From Clostridium muellerianum (GTDB lineage Bacteria; Bacillota; Clostridia; Clostridiales; Clostridiaceae): DNA of 64,000 bases. The translations under genes were made by a program, and so were the position numbers. Shown here in pieces: positions 1-8,980 of the stretch. The notes below the pieces were generated by a model. That model did no database searches, was not told the DNA's origin, and saw only the letters and a list, made by a program, of their open reading frames with translations. Location of the stretch: NCBI RefSeq assembly GCF_012926525.1, contig NZ_JABBNI010000025.1, forward strand, positions 1 through 64,000. Reading direction: 5' to 3'. How positions within the stretch are numbered: the first letter of the stretch is position 1; each line of letters starts with the position of its first letter.

Positions 1-499
1 AAAAGTTTTTTGAAAATCCATTTTATAAAACTGTATAAGTGTTTCTATTAATTTTGGATGAAATAACCTATAAATCATGTTTTATCCTCAATATGAAATT
101 TAGATTTTAAAATTGCATAACTGAAGTTTCTTATTGACATTTCTTAGCTGGACTTTTTATATTAGTGCAATACAATTTTTTATATGATCATAAATACATC
201 AAAATCTATTCCAAGTTATTTAATGCTATACTTTAAGCCAAATAAGTATTTACCTAACTCAAAGTTATGTTAATATCCTGACATTCGCATTTATTCATTC
301 ACCCTGAAATACATATATTAGTTAGTTACTAACTATCATATTCTTAACAGCAGTGATGTTTTCCTAACAATTCCCACTTTTTGAAAATTTAATAAGTATA
401 CTCATATATTAGTAGCAAAAATATTATAAAATATATTTTCTATATGCAATAATTTGTTATAATTTATATTAAAGTATACTTAAATTAGGAGAATGAAAA
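1..499. other. AT-rich leader region without a recognised gene
   Basis: I see no convincing coding sequence here. The right end holds the probable promoter of the recombinase gene that follows: a TATAAT box at 458-463, then AGGAG at 487-491 in front of the ATG at 500. The rest is AT-rich sequence without an obvious repeat. Confidence 0.5.
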
Positions 500-1456
500 A
501 TGAATGATTTTTATAAATATAATAATTATTTGCTAAAACAAAATATGAAGGACAGTTCTATATACCTATACATATATTATTTAAGGAAATTCTTAAAATG
601 GTATGAAGAAGTTATAAAAATTCCATTTAAAACATTAGAAAAAAACATTGTTAAAAAGTACATAAAGAATATTTCTTCAAACATAAGTGAAAGTTATATA
701 AATAATTATATTAATTTCTTTAAATCCTATAATAACTTTTTAATAAGTGAAGGTATTCAAAAAGAAATGGTAATAGATAATTCTCTGAAAGTGAAAATGT
801 CAAAAGCCAAAGTTAATAAGAATAATTATGTAAATGAAAAATACATAGAAAACTTACTTCAAAAAATTTGCTCTATAGATGGAATAAAAAACTACACTAT
901 GCTTAATTTAATTGCGTATTCTGGATTAAGAGCTGCTGAAGTTACTGAACTTACCTTAGAAGATTTAGATTTTGATGAAAGAGTTATAAATATAACTGGT
1001 TCCTATACAAGAAAAGTTCCTATGAATTCCAATGTAGAAAGCTGTTTAAAATTATATTTGAAAGAGATATATACTATGGAAGATTACCTTTTTATAAATG
1101 AGAGGGGTACAAAATATACAGATACAGGACTGCGCTGGATACTACGGAAAAATTGTCCTGACGACAATATTACTATAACTACTTTAAGAGACTTTTACAA
1201 ACTTAAGTTAAAAGAACAGGGATATACTCTGAAAGAAATAGATGAGTTATTAGGTTATACTACAAAACATAAAAGTTACTTGGACAAGTCCTTAAAGGAA
1301 ATGCTTACCCCTTCAGAATTTGCAAAAATATTTAATGTAGCACCTATTACTGTAATTAAATGGTGTAATAAAGGTTTAATTAAAGCATATAGAACAGATA
1401 AAGGTTTTAGAAAAATACCCCCTTCTGAGGTAAAAAAATTACAGGCTGTTAGATAA
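500..1456 (+). CDS. Tyrosine-recombinase-like protein fused to an excisionase-type HTH
   Basis: 318 residues. Residues 1-85 resemble the SAM-like core-binding domain of phage integrases and residues 110-262 the catalytic domain. The box I arginine is R144 in YSGLRAAEV, K172 is a plausible beta-hairpin lysine, R230 lies in TTLRDFY, and Y260 is a possible nucleophile in KSYLD. The usual HxLRH is TTLRD, the second histidine (LGH) is LGY, and Y260 is closer to LGY than usual, so the active site is degenerate or diverged. Residues 268-315 form a MerR/Xis-like helix-turn-helix (MLTPSEFAKIFNV, then VIKWCNKGLIKAYR), which looks like a recombination directionality factor fused to the integrase. It is the only recombinase in the window and stands at the edge of the cassette region. 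AGGAG is 9 bases before the ATG. Family assignment is good; activity is unknown. Confidence 0.75.
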   Translation: MNDFYKYNNYLLKQNMKDSSIYLYIYYLRKFLKWYEEVIKIPFKTLEKNIVKKYIKNISSNISESYINNYINFFKSYNNFLISEGIQKEMVIDNSLKVKMSKAKVNKNNYVNEKYIENLLQKICSIDGIKNYTMLNLIAYSGLRAAEVTELTLEDLDFDERVINITGSYTRKVPMNSNVESCLKLYLKEIYTMEDYLFINERGTKYTDTGLRWILRKNCPDDNITITTLRDFYKLKLKEQGYTLKEIDELLGYTTKHKSYLDKSLKEMLTPSEFAKIFNVAPITVIKWCNKGLIKAYRTDKGFRKIPPSEVKKLQAVR

Positions 1457-1467
1457 AAGTAACCAAA

Positions 1468-1514
1468 GAAACGTTAAGCTGTATTCCGGCTGATATAGCT
1501 TAATGTTTTTTCTT
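1468..1514 (+). terminator. Terminator of the recombinase gene, built from a repeat end
   Basis: AACGTTAAGCTGTAT pairs with ATATAGCTTAATGTT and is followed by a T run. The same sequence forms the outer end of the long structured elements near 52.8 kb and 63.6 kb, so a fragment of that repeat family serves here as terminator. Confidence 0.75.
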
Positions 1515-1622
1515 AGTACACTGCGTATATTATTATTTCAAAAGGCTTATAGCTCCATATTTTAAAAACGTGGTTTTGATAACAAAATGTATTTTTAAGC
1601 AAACTTCATTTCATCTTAAGAA

Positions 1623-2009
1623 TTACTTTTTATTTTTAATATATTCATCTATAAGTTTTATGTCATAAATATCCTTGTCTCTCCCCAGTTCCATTTTTTG
1701 TTTTTTAATACTTTCTAAACTACCAACTGGCAATCCGTCAATGAATTCAATTTCATCTACAAACCAATTTTCAAGCAATTCAATCTTGTCACTTACTTCT
1801 ACTATTTTTAAGTTATCATATGATACTCTGTATTGACAGCCTTTTCTCAAATATTGTTCAATTAAATTTGTTGTACACCCCAAATCAATATCCCTTGTGG
1901 CTTCTTTAACTCCATGAATCACTAATCCTGCACCAGAAGTTATCCAATATTCACTTAATGGCAAATCTATTTCCTTGAGTATTTTAATTATATCTTCTTT
2001 ACATAACAT
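1623..2009 (-). CDS. Small nucleotidyltransferase-fold protein (AbiEii/MNT-like)
   Basis: 128 residues. The N-terminal part has the nucleotidyltransferase signature: a glycine-rich turn (TSGAGLVIHG, about 25-34) followed by TRDIDLG (about 38-44), where the aspartates would bind metal. Related proteins include AbiEii-like antitoxin or toxin components and minimal nucleotidyltransferases such as lincosamide-modifying enzymes. A C-terminal KQKMELGRDKDIYDI segment is common in this group. No partner gene lies next to it: the plus-strand recombinase ends toward it and the neighbour upstream is the Bce-type operon. A GGGGGA ribosome site precedes the ATG. The substrate cannot be predicted. Confidence 0.6.
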   Translation of the reverse strand: MLCKEDIIKILKEIDLPLSEYWITSGAGLVIHGVKEATRDIDLGCTTNLIEQYLRKGCQYRVSYDNLKIVEVSDKIELLENWFVDEIEFIDGLPVGSLESIKKQKMELGRDKDIYDIKLIDEYIKNKK

Positions 2010-2064
2010 TTAACTATCCCCCATTTATAATCATTCTCAATAAATTACTATCGTTTATTACACT

Positions 2065-2215
2065 TAGTAAAAGTTAAAATACAAACTAGTAACTTCAAGT
2101 GTACACATATAATTAAATTGTATTAAGTCATTTTTATAATTCAAAATTATATTTATCAATACCTTATAACGCTCAAAAATTAAGGCGAAGCCTTATGGTT
2201 TAATATAATAAATTT
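2065..2215. repeat. Type E repeat, copy 1
   Basis: Carries AAAGTTAAAATACAAACTAG, the motif CTTCAAGTGTACACAT, an AATTCAAAATTATATTTATC segment and a small hairpin AAGGCGAAGCCTT. Related copies with a different hairpin lie near 50.7 kb and 56.8 kb. Probably noncoding and structured. Confidence 0.55.
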
Positions 2216-2299
2216 AATTTTAATTCAACAGTATAAAATCCAATTTAAAAATGTATTTTTAAGGAAACTTCATTTCATTTTAAGAATTATTTGATAAAA

Positions 2300-2350
2300 A
2301 CATCTTAAAAAATTATAGGTGGGATTGTCCACCTATAATACTAATATAAA
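2300..2350. repeat. Hairpin repeat TATAGGTGG-GATTGT-CCACCTATA
   Basis: A perfect 9-bp stem with a GATTGT loop. Near copies stand at about 40.63 kb (ATAGATAGG/CTACCTAT) and 50.75 kb (TATAGGCGG/CCACCTATA). Stem bases vary while the loop GATTGT is kept. Confidence 0.6.
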
Positions 2351-2379
2351 AAGAAGATCTATCTATCCCAAATTTGAAA

Positions 2380-2475
2380 TGCGACTCAAAAGCACTGCAG
2401 AATTCAAAATTGAATAATGCAGTGTTTATAAAAATTGTTCGATTTTTTGATTGTTTTGTTAGCGGTGGATTTAAC
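2380..2475 (-). repeat. Type B repeat, terminator of the permease gene
   Basis: Starts with TGCGACTCAAAAGCACTGCA and holds a hairpin AGCACTGCA/TGCAGTGTT followed by TTGTTCG and TTTGATTGTTTTGTTA. It lies directly behind the minus-strand permease gene and probably ends its transcript. Eight related copies occur in the window. Confidence 0.65.
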
Positions 2476-2512
2476 TCCCCCATATTTAGCTTACCATACT
2501 TTACTATTGCAA

Positions 2513-4114
2513 TCAATTAATGATTTTATAATAAATGTTTGATGTAATCTTATATGCTGCAACATAAACAAAAAAGAATACTATAATTACAATTAATATG
2601 CATTTGAAAATTAATAGTGTATCTGATAAGTGAAATCCCGCTAAAACTCTGCATATTAAATTATATCCAACAATCATGTGCAGAATTGTTACTCCAATAG
2701 GTAAGAAGAACATCAATTTTACTTGCTGATTAATGGTAGACTTTATTTCACACTTATCCATTCCAACATCTTGTAGAATTTGAAACTGTTTTTTGTCCTC
2801 TATCCCTTCTGAAAGCTGCTTATAGTAGAGTATCAATATAAGTGCAATCAAAAATAGAACTCCCATAAAGACGCATAAAAATAAACCACCGCCAAAGTAA
2901 TTATACCAATTAAGGCTCTCTAAATCTCTGCTTGCAAAGTAAGTAATAGTTGACTTTTCTTTTATAGAATTCTTTATATTCTTTGCAAATGCAATTCGAT
3001 TTTTTTCAGTTCCTTCTGTATTAAAAGACAGAGTGTACTGATTATCAGCTTCTGAAAAGTCATCTTGTTTATCATTTAAAGTTATATTGTTATTTTTTGC
3101 AAGAAGATGAATTTTGGTATAAAACCCCTCAAGATTTTCAGTTGCTTTTATTTCAATGGAATTTGGGAATCTTGTTTTAAGCATGTTATCCTTACCAAAA
3201 TATACAGAGAAAACAACAGAAAGCAAGAAAATAATAGCTGTGCTAAAAATACAAATGCTGGCTAACCCCACACCATTCTTTTTCATACGATACATAAGAT
3301 TTGAAACTGATATAAAATTTTGCGGCTTATAATATAGCTTTTCATTCTTTTTAATTGCTTTTAAAATAGCGATACTACCCGCTATGAATACTAAGTAGGT
3401 AGCAGTCATTAAAATCGGTGTAAACAGAATTAAATCCGAAATCTTGGTAGCAGAGAGAGCATAAAGATAAGAAAATATAAGTAATACAAAACCAACAATT
3501 GCAATTAAACTATGACCTTTAGGTTCTTTCTCACCAATGGAATTGCTTTTCAAAAGAGAAATAGTTTTGGTATGATGTATCTTAAAGATATTGATTCCAA
3601 AAACAATTCCATAAATAATTGCAAGTAACGAGAATGTTTTTGTAATTGCTCTTGCTCCAATAAAAAAATAATTCTCTCCGTTAAGATGCATAATATTGAC
3701 AAATAACCTGAAGAAAATATTTCCAAAAACAAGTCCAAGAATCAGTGTACAAATAAAAGATGTAATAGCAATAAAGATTGTTTCGAAAAATAAAACAAGT
3801 ATCATATGCCTTTTTTCAAGTCCAAGAATAGAAAATAATCCAAACTCCTTCATTCGCTGTTTCATCAGAAAACTGTTAGCATAAATTAGAAAAAATACAC
3901 TAAACAGCCCAATAATAATCGTTCCTACTTTAAAGAAAGTCTGAACAAATTCTGATTGAAGTGGCAAGCTTGTCATTGTGCTTGTAGTTCCAATTGCTAC
4001 ATACACTAAAAAAGTAAATATGGTGCTAATGCTTGCAATAAGATAAGGAATATAAATTTGTTTGTTTCTTTTAAGATTATTTATTGCCAGCTTAAAACAA
4101 AATTTAGTTTTCAT
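2513..4114 (-). CDS. FtsX-type ABC transporter permease, BceB-like
   Basis: About 533 residues from the ATG at 4114, chosen because GGGGG lies 7-12 bases upstream. About ten membrane helices can be seen. The pattern fits BceB-type permeases, which work with a paired histidine kinase in resistance to peptide antibiotics acting on cell-wall precursors. The extracellular loop between helices 7 and 8 (about residues 307-407) has only about 100 residues, while BceB proteins usually have about 200. This may mark a divergent subgroup such as those paired with VraG- or lantibiotic-type modules. The start overlaps the end of the ATPase gene by 11 bases, so the two are translationally coupled. The substrate is unknown. 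Confidence 0.85.
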   Translation of the reverse strand: MKTKFCFKLAINNLKRNKQIYIPYLIASISTIFTFLVYVAIGTTSTMTSLPLQSEFVQTFFKVGTIIIGLFSVFFLIYANSFLMKQRMKEFGLFSILGLEKRHMILVLFFETIFIAITSFICTLILGLVFGNIFFRLFVNIMHLNGENYFFIGARAITKTFSLLAIIYGIVFGINIFKIHHTKTISLLKSNSIGEKEPKGHSLIAIVGFVLLIFSYLYALSATKISDLILFTPILMTATYLVFIAGSIAILKAIKKNEKLYYKPQNFISVSNLMYRMKKNGVGLASICIFSTAIIFLLSVVFSVYFGKDNMLKTRFPNSIEIKATENLEGFYTKIHLLAKNNNITLNDKQDDFSEADNQYTLSFNTEGTEKNRIAFAKNIKNSIKEKSTITYFASRDLESLNWYNYFGGGLFLCVFMGVLFLIALILILYYKQLSEGIEDKKQFQILQDVGMDKCEIKSTINQQVKLMFFLPIGVTILHMIVGYNLICRVLAGFHLSDTLLIFKCILIVIIVFFFVYVAAYKITSNIYYKIIN

Positions 4115-4874
4115 GATTGACACCCCCAGATATAATTAGGGTAAGTGTATCGGATATTTTTTGAAGAAACTTTTGTCTTGTCAAATCTCCTCTATAAAGC
4201 TGATGAAATACAACACCATCTTTAATAAAAAGTACACGGCTAGCATGACTTGCTGCCTGTGTGCTATGGGTCACCATTAGAATTGTCTGTCCGTTCTTAT
4301 TAATTTCTTCAAACTGTGTAAGTAAATTACCAGCAGACTTAGAATCAAGCGCTCCGGTAGGTTCATCAGCTAATACCAGTTTGGGCTGTGTAATAAGGGC
4401 GCGGGCAACTGCTACACGCTGCTTTTGTCCACCAGAAATTTCATAAGGATACTTATTTAAAAGTTCGGTTAGTCCAAGTTGTCTAGCAAGCAGTTCCAGC
4501 TCTTGTTTTGATTTGTCAATTGGAACATTTGAAAGAACCAACGGTAAAAGAATATTATCTTTTACCGAAAAGGTATCTAAAAGATTAAAATCTTGAAATA
4601 TAAAACCGAGATTTTTTCTTCTAAATGAAGAAATTTCTTTGTCTTTTAACATAGACATATTCATTCCGTCAAGAATTACTTGACCATCAGTACTTTTATC
4701 AAGTGTACTGATTATATTAAGCAAAGTTGTTTTTCCTGATCCAGACTCCCCCATAATTGCAACATACTCTCCCTTTTTTACAGAAAAACTTACATTTTTA
4801 AGCGCTGTATACTGTACGTTTCCCAGCTTTGCTTTATAAATCTTTTTTAATTTTATTACTTCTAAAAATGCCAT
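4104..4874 (-). CDS. ABC transporter ATPase, BceA-like
   Basis: 256 residues from the ATG at 4874. The more upstream in-frame ATG overlaps the ribosome site GGGAGGA and is unlikely to be used. Walker A is GESGSGKT (about 42-49), the signature is SGGQKQR, and Walker B is LVLADEPTGALD. This is the LolD/MacB-like class that energises FtsX-type permeases. It sits between the kinase gene and the permease gene, as in BceRSAB systems, and probably powers removal of a cell-wall antibiotic from its target and signalling to the kinase. A possible operator for the adjacent response regulator lies just upstream. Confidence 0.9.
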   Translation of the reverse strand: MAFLEVIKLKKIYKAKLGNVQYTALKNVSFSVKKGEYVAIMGESGSGKTTLLNIISTLDKSTDGQVILDGMNMSMLKDKEISSFRRKNLGFIFQDFNLLDTFSVKDNILLPLVLSNVPIDKSKQELELLARQLGLTELLNKYPYEISGGQKQRVAVARALITQPKLVLADEPTGALDSKSAGNLLTQFEEINKNGQTILMVTHSTQAASHASRVLFIKDGVVFHQLYRGDLTRQKFLQKISDTLTLIISGGVNHEN

Positions 4875-4948
4875 AACAATTCCTCCCATTACTAACTCGC
4901 TTTATAAGTTAATTATATAGTAAAAGAAGTTTCTATATCTTAAGCCTA

Positions 4949-4990
4949 GATGACATTTTTATATCTAACATTACATTTTTGTCATGTAAA
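4949..4990 (-). promoter_or_regulatory. Candidate response-regulator operator before the ATPase gene
   Basis: Read on the minus strand, AAAAATGTAAT and AAAAATGTCAT form a direct repeat 20 bases apart, inside outer ATGACA/TGTCAT arms. A TATAAT box follows downstream. In Bce-type systems the regulator activates the ABC genes from such a site. The link is inferred from position. Confidence 0.5.
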
Positions 4991-4992
4991 AA

Positions 4993-6003
4993 TTATACTT
5001 TATATTTATCAAAACGCAGCTTGATTGTTGTTCCTTGTCTTAGTGCAGACTCTGCAGATATTTCAATATTTAATGCACAAGCTACTTTTTTGCAGAGATA
5101 CAAACCCATTCCCGTTGATGTCCTATCGCTTCTTCCATTGTATCCTGTAAAACTTTTTTCAAAAATTCTTTCTAAATCTTCAGAAGCAATACCAATACCT
5201 GTATCTGAAATTCTTAGTTCGTTCAAATATGCATCAAATTCTATGGATATCCTTCCTTCTTTTGTATATTTCAGTGAATTAGATAACACTTGTTCTAATA
5301 TAAAGGAAAACCATTTCTCATCCGTAAGTACGGTTGTCTCAAATTCAAGTAACTTAAGTTCTATATCCTTGTTGATAAAAATTATACTATATTTTTTTAC
5401 AGCATTTTTTACGATTTTATAAAGAGAATATTGCTGGAATTTAAAATCCTTTGTAAGACTTTCAATTCTTAGATATTGTAAAACCATTTCAGTATATTGT
5501 TCGATTTTAAACAATTCTTGTTTAAATTTAAGTATAGTATCAGTGTCCTTAATCTTATTTTGAACAAGAAGATCTAAAACAAAAATTGGAGTCTTGATTT
5601 CGTGCACCCATAAATTAAAATAATCAGACTGCTCTCTATTTAACTGTTCTCTATCATCTAACAAACGCTTTGACTGATTATATAATTTAAGTAATAAGTT
5701 TTGGTAATCTGTTTCAATAAGATTATTGCTAAAATTTTCTTCTTCTATTGTAATTAAATCTTTGTTAATTTCATTTTGTAAAAATATATGTTTACGATAA
5801 AACCTTATAAATTCAGCGATAAAATAAACAGCACCAAGAAATGTAAGTACATAAATGGTGTAAATCACTGATGAAACCAGACTTTTATACAATATGGCGG
5901 ATAAAACATAAAAGCTTATGCAAAAAAGAAAAAAAATAATCTGTCGATAAGCTGATTTTAAAAATGCTTTTAGACAAAAAATCAATGTTTTCATACTATT
6001 CAT
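4993..6003 (-). CDS. Histidine kinase, BceS-like (intramembrane-sensing)
   Basis: 336 residues. Two N-terminal membrane helices (about 22-38 and 44-66) are separated by only a few residues, so there is hardly an extracellular sensor domain. This is characteristic of kinases that sense through their partner ABC transporter. H134 in LWVHEIKTPI is the phosphorylation site. The ATPase domain has the N box LSNSLKYTKEG and glycine boxes DTGIGIA and STGMGLYL. The start overlaps the regulator gene by 8 bases and lacks a strong ribosome site, so it is probably translated by coupling. Confidence 0.9.
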   Translation of the reverse strand: MNSMKTLIFCLKAFLKSAYRQIIFFLFCISFYVLSAILYKSLVSSVIYTIYVLTFLGAVYFIAEFIRFYRKHIFLQNEINKDLITIEEENFSNNLIETDYQNLLLKLYNQSKRLLDDREQLNREQSDYFNLWVHEIKTPIFVLDLLVQNKIKDTDTILKFKQELFKIEQYTEMVLQYLRIESLTKDFKFQQYSLYKIVKNAVKKYSIIFINKDIELKLLEFETTVLTDEKWFSFILEQVLSNSLKYTKEGRISIEFDAYLNELRISDTGIGIASEDLERIFEKSFTGYNGRSDRTSTGMGLYLCKKVACALNIEISAESALRQGTTIKLRFDKYKV

Positions 6004-6667
6004 TTACCATATATCCAATACCTTTCTTTGTGACTATTATCTCAGGTAATCCTATATCTTCAAGTGTCTTTCTTAAACGGGCAATGTTTACAAACAAAGT
6101 ATTATCGCTAACAAAATAATCGTCATTCCATAGCTTCATCATCAAATCTTTTTTTGAAATGGGACACCCCTTATTTTTTAGCAAAAGCTCCAGAATTTTA
6201 AATTCATTTTTTGTTAGCTCTACCTTTTGACCATTGTATGAAATTGAGTTTTCATCAATCAATAAAATTAAGCCATGGTATTCAATCATATTATTTTGTT
6301 TTTGAAAAGTATAGGTTCTCCTAAGTAAAGCTTGTATTTTTGCCACAAGCACTGATATATCAAAAGGCTTAGTGATGTAATCATCAGCCCCCATATTCAT
6401 TGCCATTACCATATTCATTTTGTCACTGTTTGAAGATATAAAAATAATTGGTATATTAGAAATATTTCGTATTTCTTTACACCAGTAAAATCCGTTATAA
6501 AATGGTAATTTGACATCTAATAACAGCAAATGTGGTACTATTCTCGCTACCTGTTCTGTAATATTCAAAAAATCTCTTATATAGTCAACTTCATAACCCC
6601 ACTTTTGTAATGAATCACAAAGCAACTCAGCGATAGAAATATCATCTTCAACAATTAATATTTTCAT
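5996..6667 (-). CDS. Response regulator, OmpR/PhoB family, BceR-like
   Basis: 223 residues. The receiver domain has the acidic pocket (EDD at 7-9), phospho-acceptor D51 in LLLLDVKLP and K100 in ITKPFD. The C-terminal winged helix (about 125-220) is of the OmpR type. It is the first gene of the four-gene unit regulator, kinase, ATPase, permease, all on the minus strand. GGGGGA precedes the ATG. It probably activates the two transporter genes through the repeat at 4949-4990. A type C repeat upstream supplies a likely promoter. Confidence 0.92.
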   Translation of the reverse strand: MKILIVEDDISIAELLCDSLQKWGYEVDYIRDFLNITEQVARIVPHLLLLDVKLPFYNGFYWCKEIRNISNIPIIFISSNSDKMNMVMAMNMGADDYITKPFDISVLVAKIQALLRRTYTFQKQNNMIEYHGLILLIDENSISYNGQKVELTKNEFKILELLLKNKGCPISKKDLMMKLWNDDYFVSDNTLFVNIARLRKTLEDIGLPEIIVTKKGIGYMVNE

Positions 6668-6774
6668 AGTTTATATCCCCCATTTTCATAAAAGAAAAAG
6701 TTAAATAAATATACTAAATTTATGCTTAGACTACTTAAAATTTCTCATTCTTATAACTAAGTTTCATAATTTTT

Positions 6775-6965
6775 TGCAACTGCGATTTAATTATTATAAA
6801 AATTATATCATAACATCCATATATTTTCATTATTTTACAGAAAGGGTAGAAATTTTTAACACTGGATTATTCAATTATTAAAGAGCATCATTCGTGTTTA
6901 CAGTATCAAAAGTTATGTCACAATAATTTCAAATTACTCATAAATTGTTTAAGTATTTTTTCAAC
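6775..6965 (-). repeat. Type C repeat, promoter side of the response-regulator operon
   Basis: Begins with AACTGCGATTTAATTATTAT and ends near TATGTCACAA. Read on the minus strand it offers a TATAAT-like box shortly before the operon. Related copies precede the genes starting at 15620, 29187 and 46921. Confidence 0.55.
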
Positions 6966-7063
6966 TTAATTTATTATTTATAATACTTAACTTTAAAATA
7001 TGAATTATTTTCTATAAATCAATCTCTATTGATATTGGGCTATACTTACAAACTAGCAAGTAT

Positions 7064-7310
7064 TTATTTGCTCCAATATACAAACGCTTTTCCTCCAGCA
7101 TTTTTTCCTAGCATTTCAACTTTATATTTTCCATCCTGTGTGGCATTTATTTTTTCTTTTCCATTTGAATTTGCTTTTATTACTTTCAAAATATTATATT
7201 TGTCATCTAGAACTACTATGTTAAATTTACCTTTTTTAATATCAGATTCGAAGTTTAAATTTATAGTTTGTCATTATTAAAATTGATTTTAACGTTCCCT
7301 ATAAAAAATA
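7064..7310 (-). pseudogene. C-terminal fragment of an unidentified (probably secreted) protein
   Basis: The minus strand encodes about 65 residues of protein-like sequence ending GKNAGGKAFVYWSK and a stop, including GKFNIVVLDDKYN. Upstream the reading frame is lost by a stop or frameshift near 7270, and no start or ribosome site is present. It looks like the tail of a beta-rich extracellular domain left after deletion. I cannot name the family. Confidence 0.5.
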
Positions 7311-7370
7311 CTGCTCTGTTTCTTTAAATGTATGGGTACATGCTATATATGATTTCATATAGGGTAAAAA

Positions 7371-8054
7371 TTAACTTATATCAAAATTCTTATATAAATT
7401 TACTTTGCCTACCTTAGTAATCTCTAATTCTCTATTTATTTGAGATTTTTTAATCCAACATAATTCAATTAATCCATTAGCAATGATATATCCTAGCTTA
7501 CCAGCTATATGATAGTCTTTTTCACTCCAATCATAACATTTAGTGCCACTTAGCCCTTTTATATCTTTTATTCTGCTTTTTATAATTTCTAGTTCAATAA
7601 ATTTTTTATACCCTAACTCAGTAATATAAAATATGTCTTTTTCTAATTCAATATAGTTAAATTTTAAAAGAGCTTTCGTAAGCTTTATTCCTAATTTTCC
7701 AGCAATATGGTCATAGCAAAGTCTTGCGTTTCTTAAAGCTTCTGAATGTATAGACTGGCTTAGTGAAGTTATTTTAGGTGATTTTGAAAGCTTCATAAGC
7801 AATTGAAGTAACTTTACAATATCCTCATTAGCTAATTTAAAATATCTATATCGACCATATGCATACTTTTCAATTATTCCGGCATTAACCATTTTAGATA
7901 AATGAAAGGTTGCTGTTTGTGGTTTTATACTAGCTGCTTTAGCTAATTCTCCTGCTGTACGTTGTCCTCCAAGCAGACTCATAAGCATTATACATCTAGA
8001 AGAATCTGCTATTAATGATGCTATATCATCTATCATAGGATCTGGTTTCAACAT
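7371..8054 (-). CDS. ArsR-type winged-helix transcriptional regulator
   Basis: 227 residues from the ATG at 8054, chosen because GGAGG lies 5 bases upstream; more distal starts lack a ribosome site. Residues about 8-75 form an ArsR-like winged helix (ADSSRCIMLMSLLGG, then GELAKAASIKPQTATFHLSKM). This fits regulators that sense metals or small molecules. The C-terminal half (about 110-225) is longer than in small ArsR proteins and contains two similar segments, each with IAGKLG. No target operon is adjacent. Confidence 0.8.
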   Translation of the reverse strand: MLKPDPMIDDIASLIADSSRCIMLMSLLGGQRTAGELAKAASIKPQTATFHLSKMVNAGIIEKYAYGRYRYFKLANEDIVKLLQLLMKLSKSPKITSLSQSIHSEALRNARLCYDHIAGKLGIKLTKALLKFNYIELEKDIFYITELGYKKFIELEIIKSRIKDIKGLSGTKCYDWSEKDYHIAGKLGYIIANGLIELCWIKKSQINRELEITKVGKVNLYKNFDIS

Positions 8055-8241
8055 AATAGCCTCCAAATTTATATAAATTAAATACATTACTTCCATATAT
8101 ATCGAAATAATTTCGTTATATAATAATATCATAAATTTATTTTAAATTATAGTTAGGGGAGCACTTTTGTAAAAAACTTAAAAGTAGTATATGAACTATT
8201 ATGTAGTTTCTATATGGTTATTCTCCTTCATTATAATTTGA

Positions 8242-8694
8242 ATGAATATATTAAAGAAATTTAGTGTAGTGCCTGCTTTGGATGAAAGGTTTTGGGCTAA
8301 GGAATATTCGCCCCACCTAGAAGCATCATTTACAAGCAATTGGTCCGAAAGACATGTGGCTTTTGTATGTGGACTTGGAACATTTGGACTTTCTAAAGGT
8401 CTCATAACCCCAAAAGGTATGGCTGGAAGATTTGGTAGTATAATCACAGAATTATATTTGCCACCTCAGAAGAGAGGGTATGAAAATGTCTATGAATATT
8501 GTTCCATGTGTGGTTCATGTGCAAAAAAATGTCCAGTCAATGCAATATCTATAGAAAATGGTAAAGATCACATGATATGCTCTAAGTTTTTGAGCAAAAC
8601 AGCTGAAAAATATAAGCCTAGATTGGGCTGTGGAAAATGTCAGATAGGTGTGCCTTGTGAGAGTAGGATACCTAAGCAACGCACCATAAAATAA
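8242..8694 (+). pseudogene. Truncated 4Fe-4S protein, epoxyqueuosine-reductase-like
   Basis: 150 residues of the C-terminal half of a QueG-like protein. The ferredoxin motif CSMCGSCAKKCP and a further CGKCQIGVPCE cluster suggest two iron-sulfur clusters. The family normally has about 100 more N-terminal residues; here an in-frame TGA stands directly before the only ATG and there is no ribosome site. It is one of the few plus-strand genes in this part and is most likely a remnant. If expressed, it would lack the cobalamin-binding part. Confidence 0.6.
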
Positions 8695-8815
8695 ACATGT
8701 TCATATAAATTAGTATATACACTTGTTTTACTTTAGAGAGGAGCATTTAAATCTTTGATTTAAGGTGAATCGCTTTCTCTTTAGAGTTTTGTTTCTTCCA
8801 CTAAGTTTAGATGAA

Positions 8816-8884
8816 TTATCTAGGGACGTAGCTACCGTTATGCACTAACTCTAATGGGCAGGTATATTCTTTTCTTATTTTCAC
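8816..8884 (-). pseudogene. HxlR-family N-terminal remnant
   Basis: From a GTG at 8884 the minus strand reads KIRKEYTCPLELVH, identical to the start of the intact HxlR gene at 26783-27151, and then runs into unrelated codons and a stop. It follows a 43-bp cassette-boundary repeat exactly as the intact gene does. A second remnant cut at nearly the same codon lies at 12222-12270. Confidence 0.7.
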
Positions 8885-8898
8885 ACTATCCCCTAAAA

Positions 8899-8941
8899 AC
8901 AAATTACTATTTACATTACTCAACCTTAAATTGGAATTTAT
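8899..8941. repeat. Cassette-boundary repeat A1 (43 bp)
   Basis: Left arm ACAAATTACTATTT, middle ACATTACTCAACCTT, right arm AAATTGGAATTTAT. Arms are imperfectly complementary. It lies between the stop of the 252-residue unknown gene and the HxlR remnant. Confidence 0.8.
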
Positions 8942-8980
8942 AACTTTGTATTACACTAAAGACACAATCATAAAAGATTA

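Noticed and set aside
2313-2516. 67-codon minus-strand frame
   Set aside because: It runs through a hairpin repeat and a type B repeat and has no protein-like conservation that I can see.
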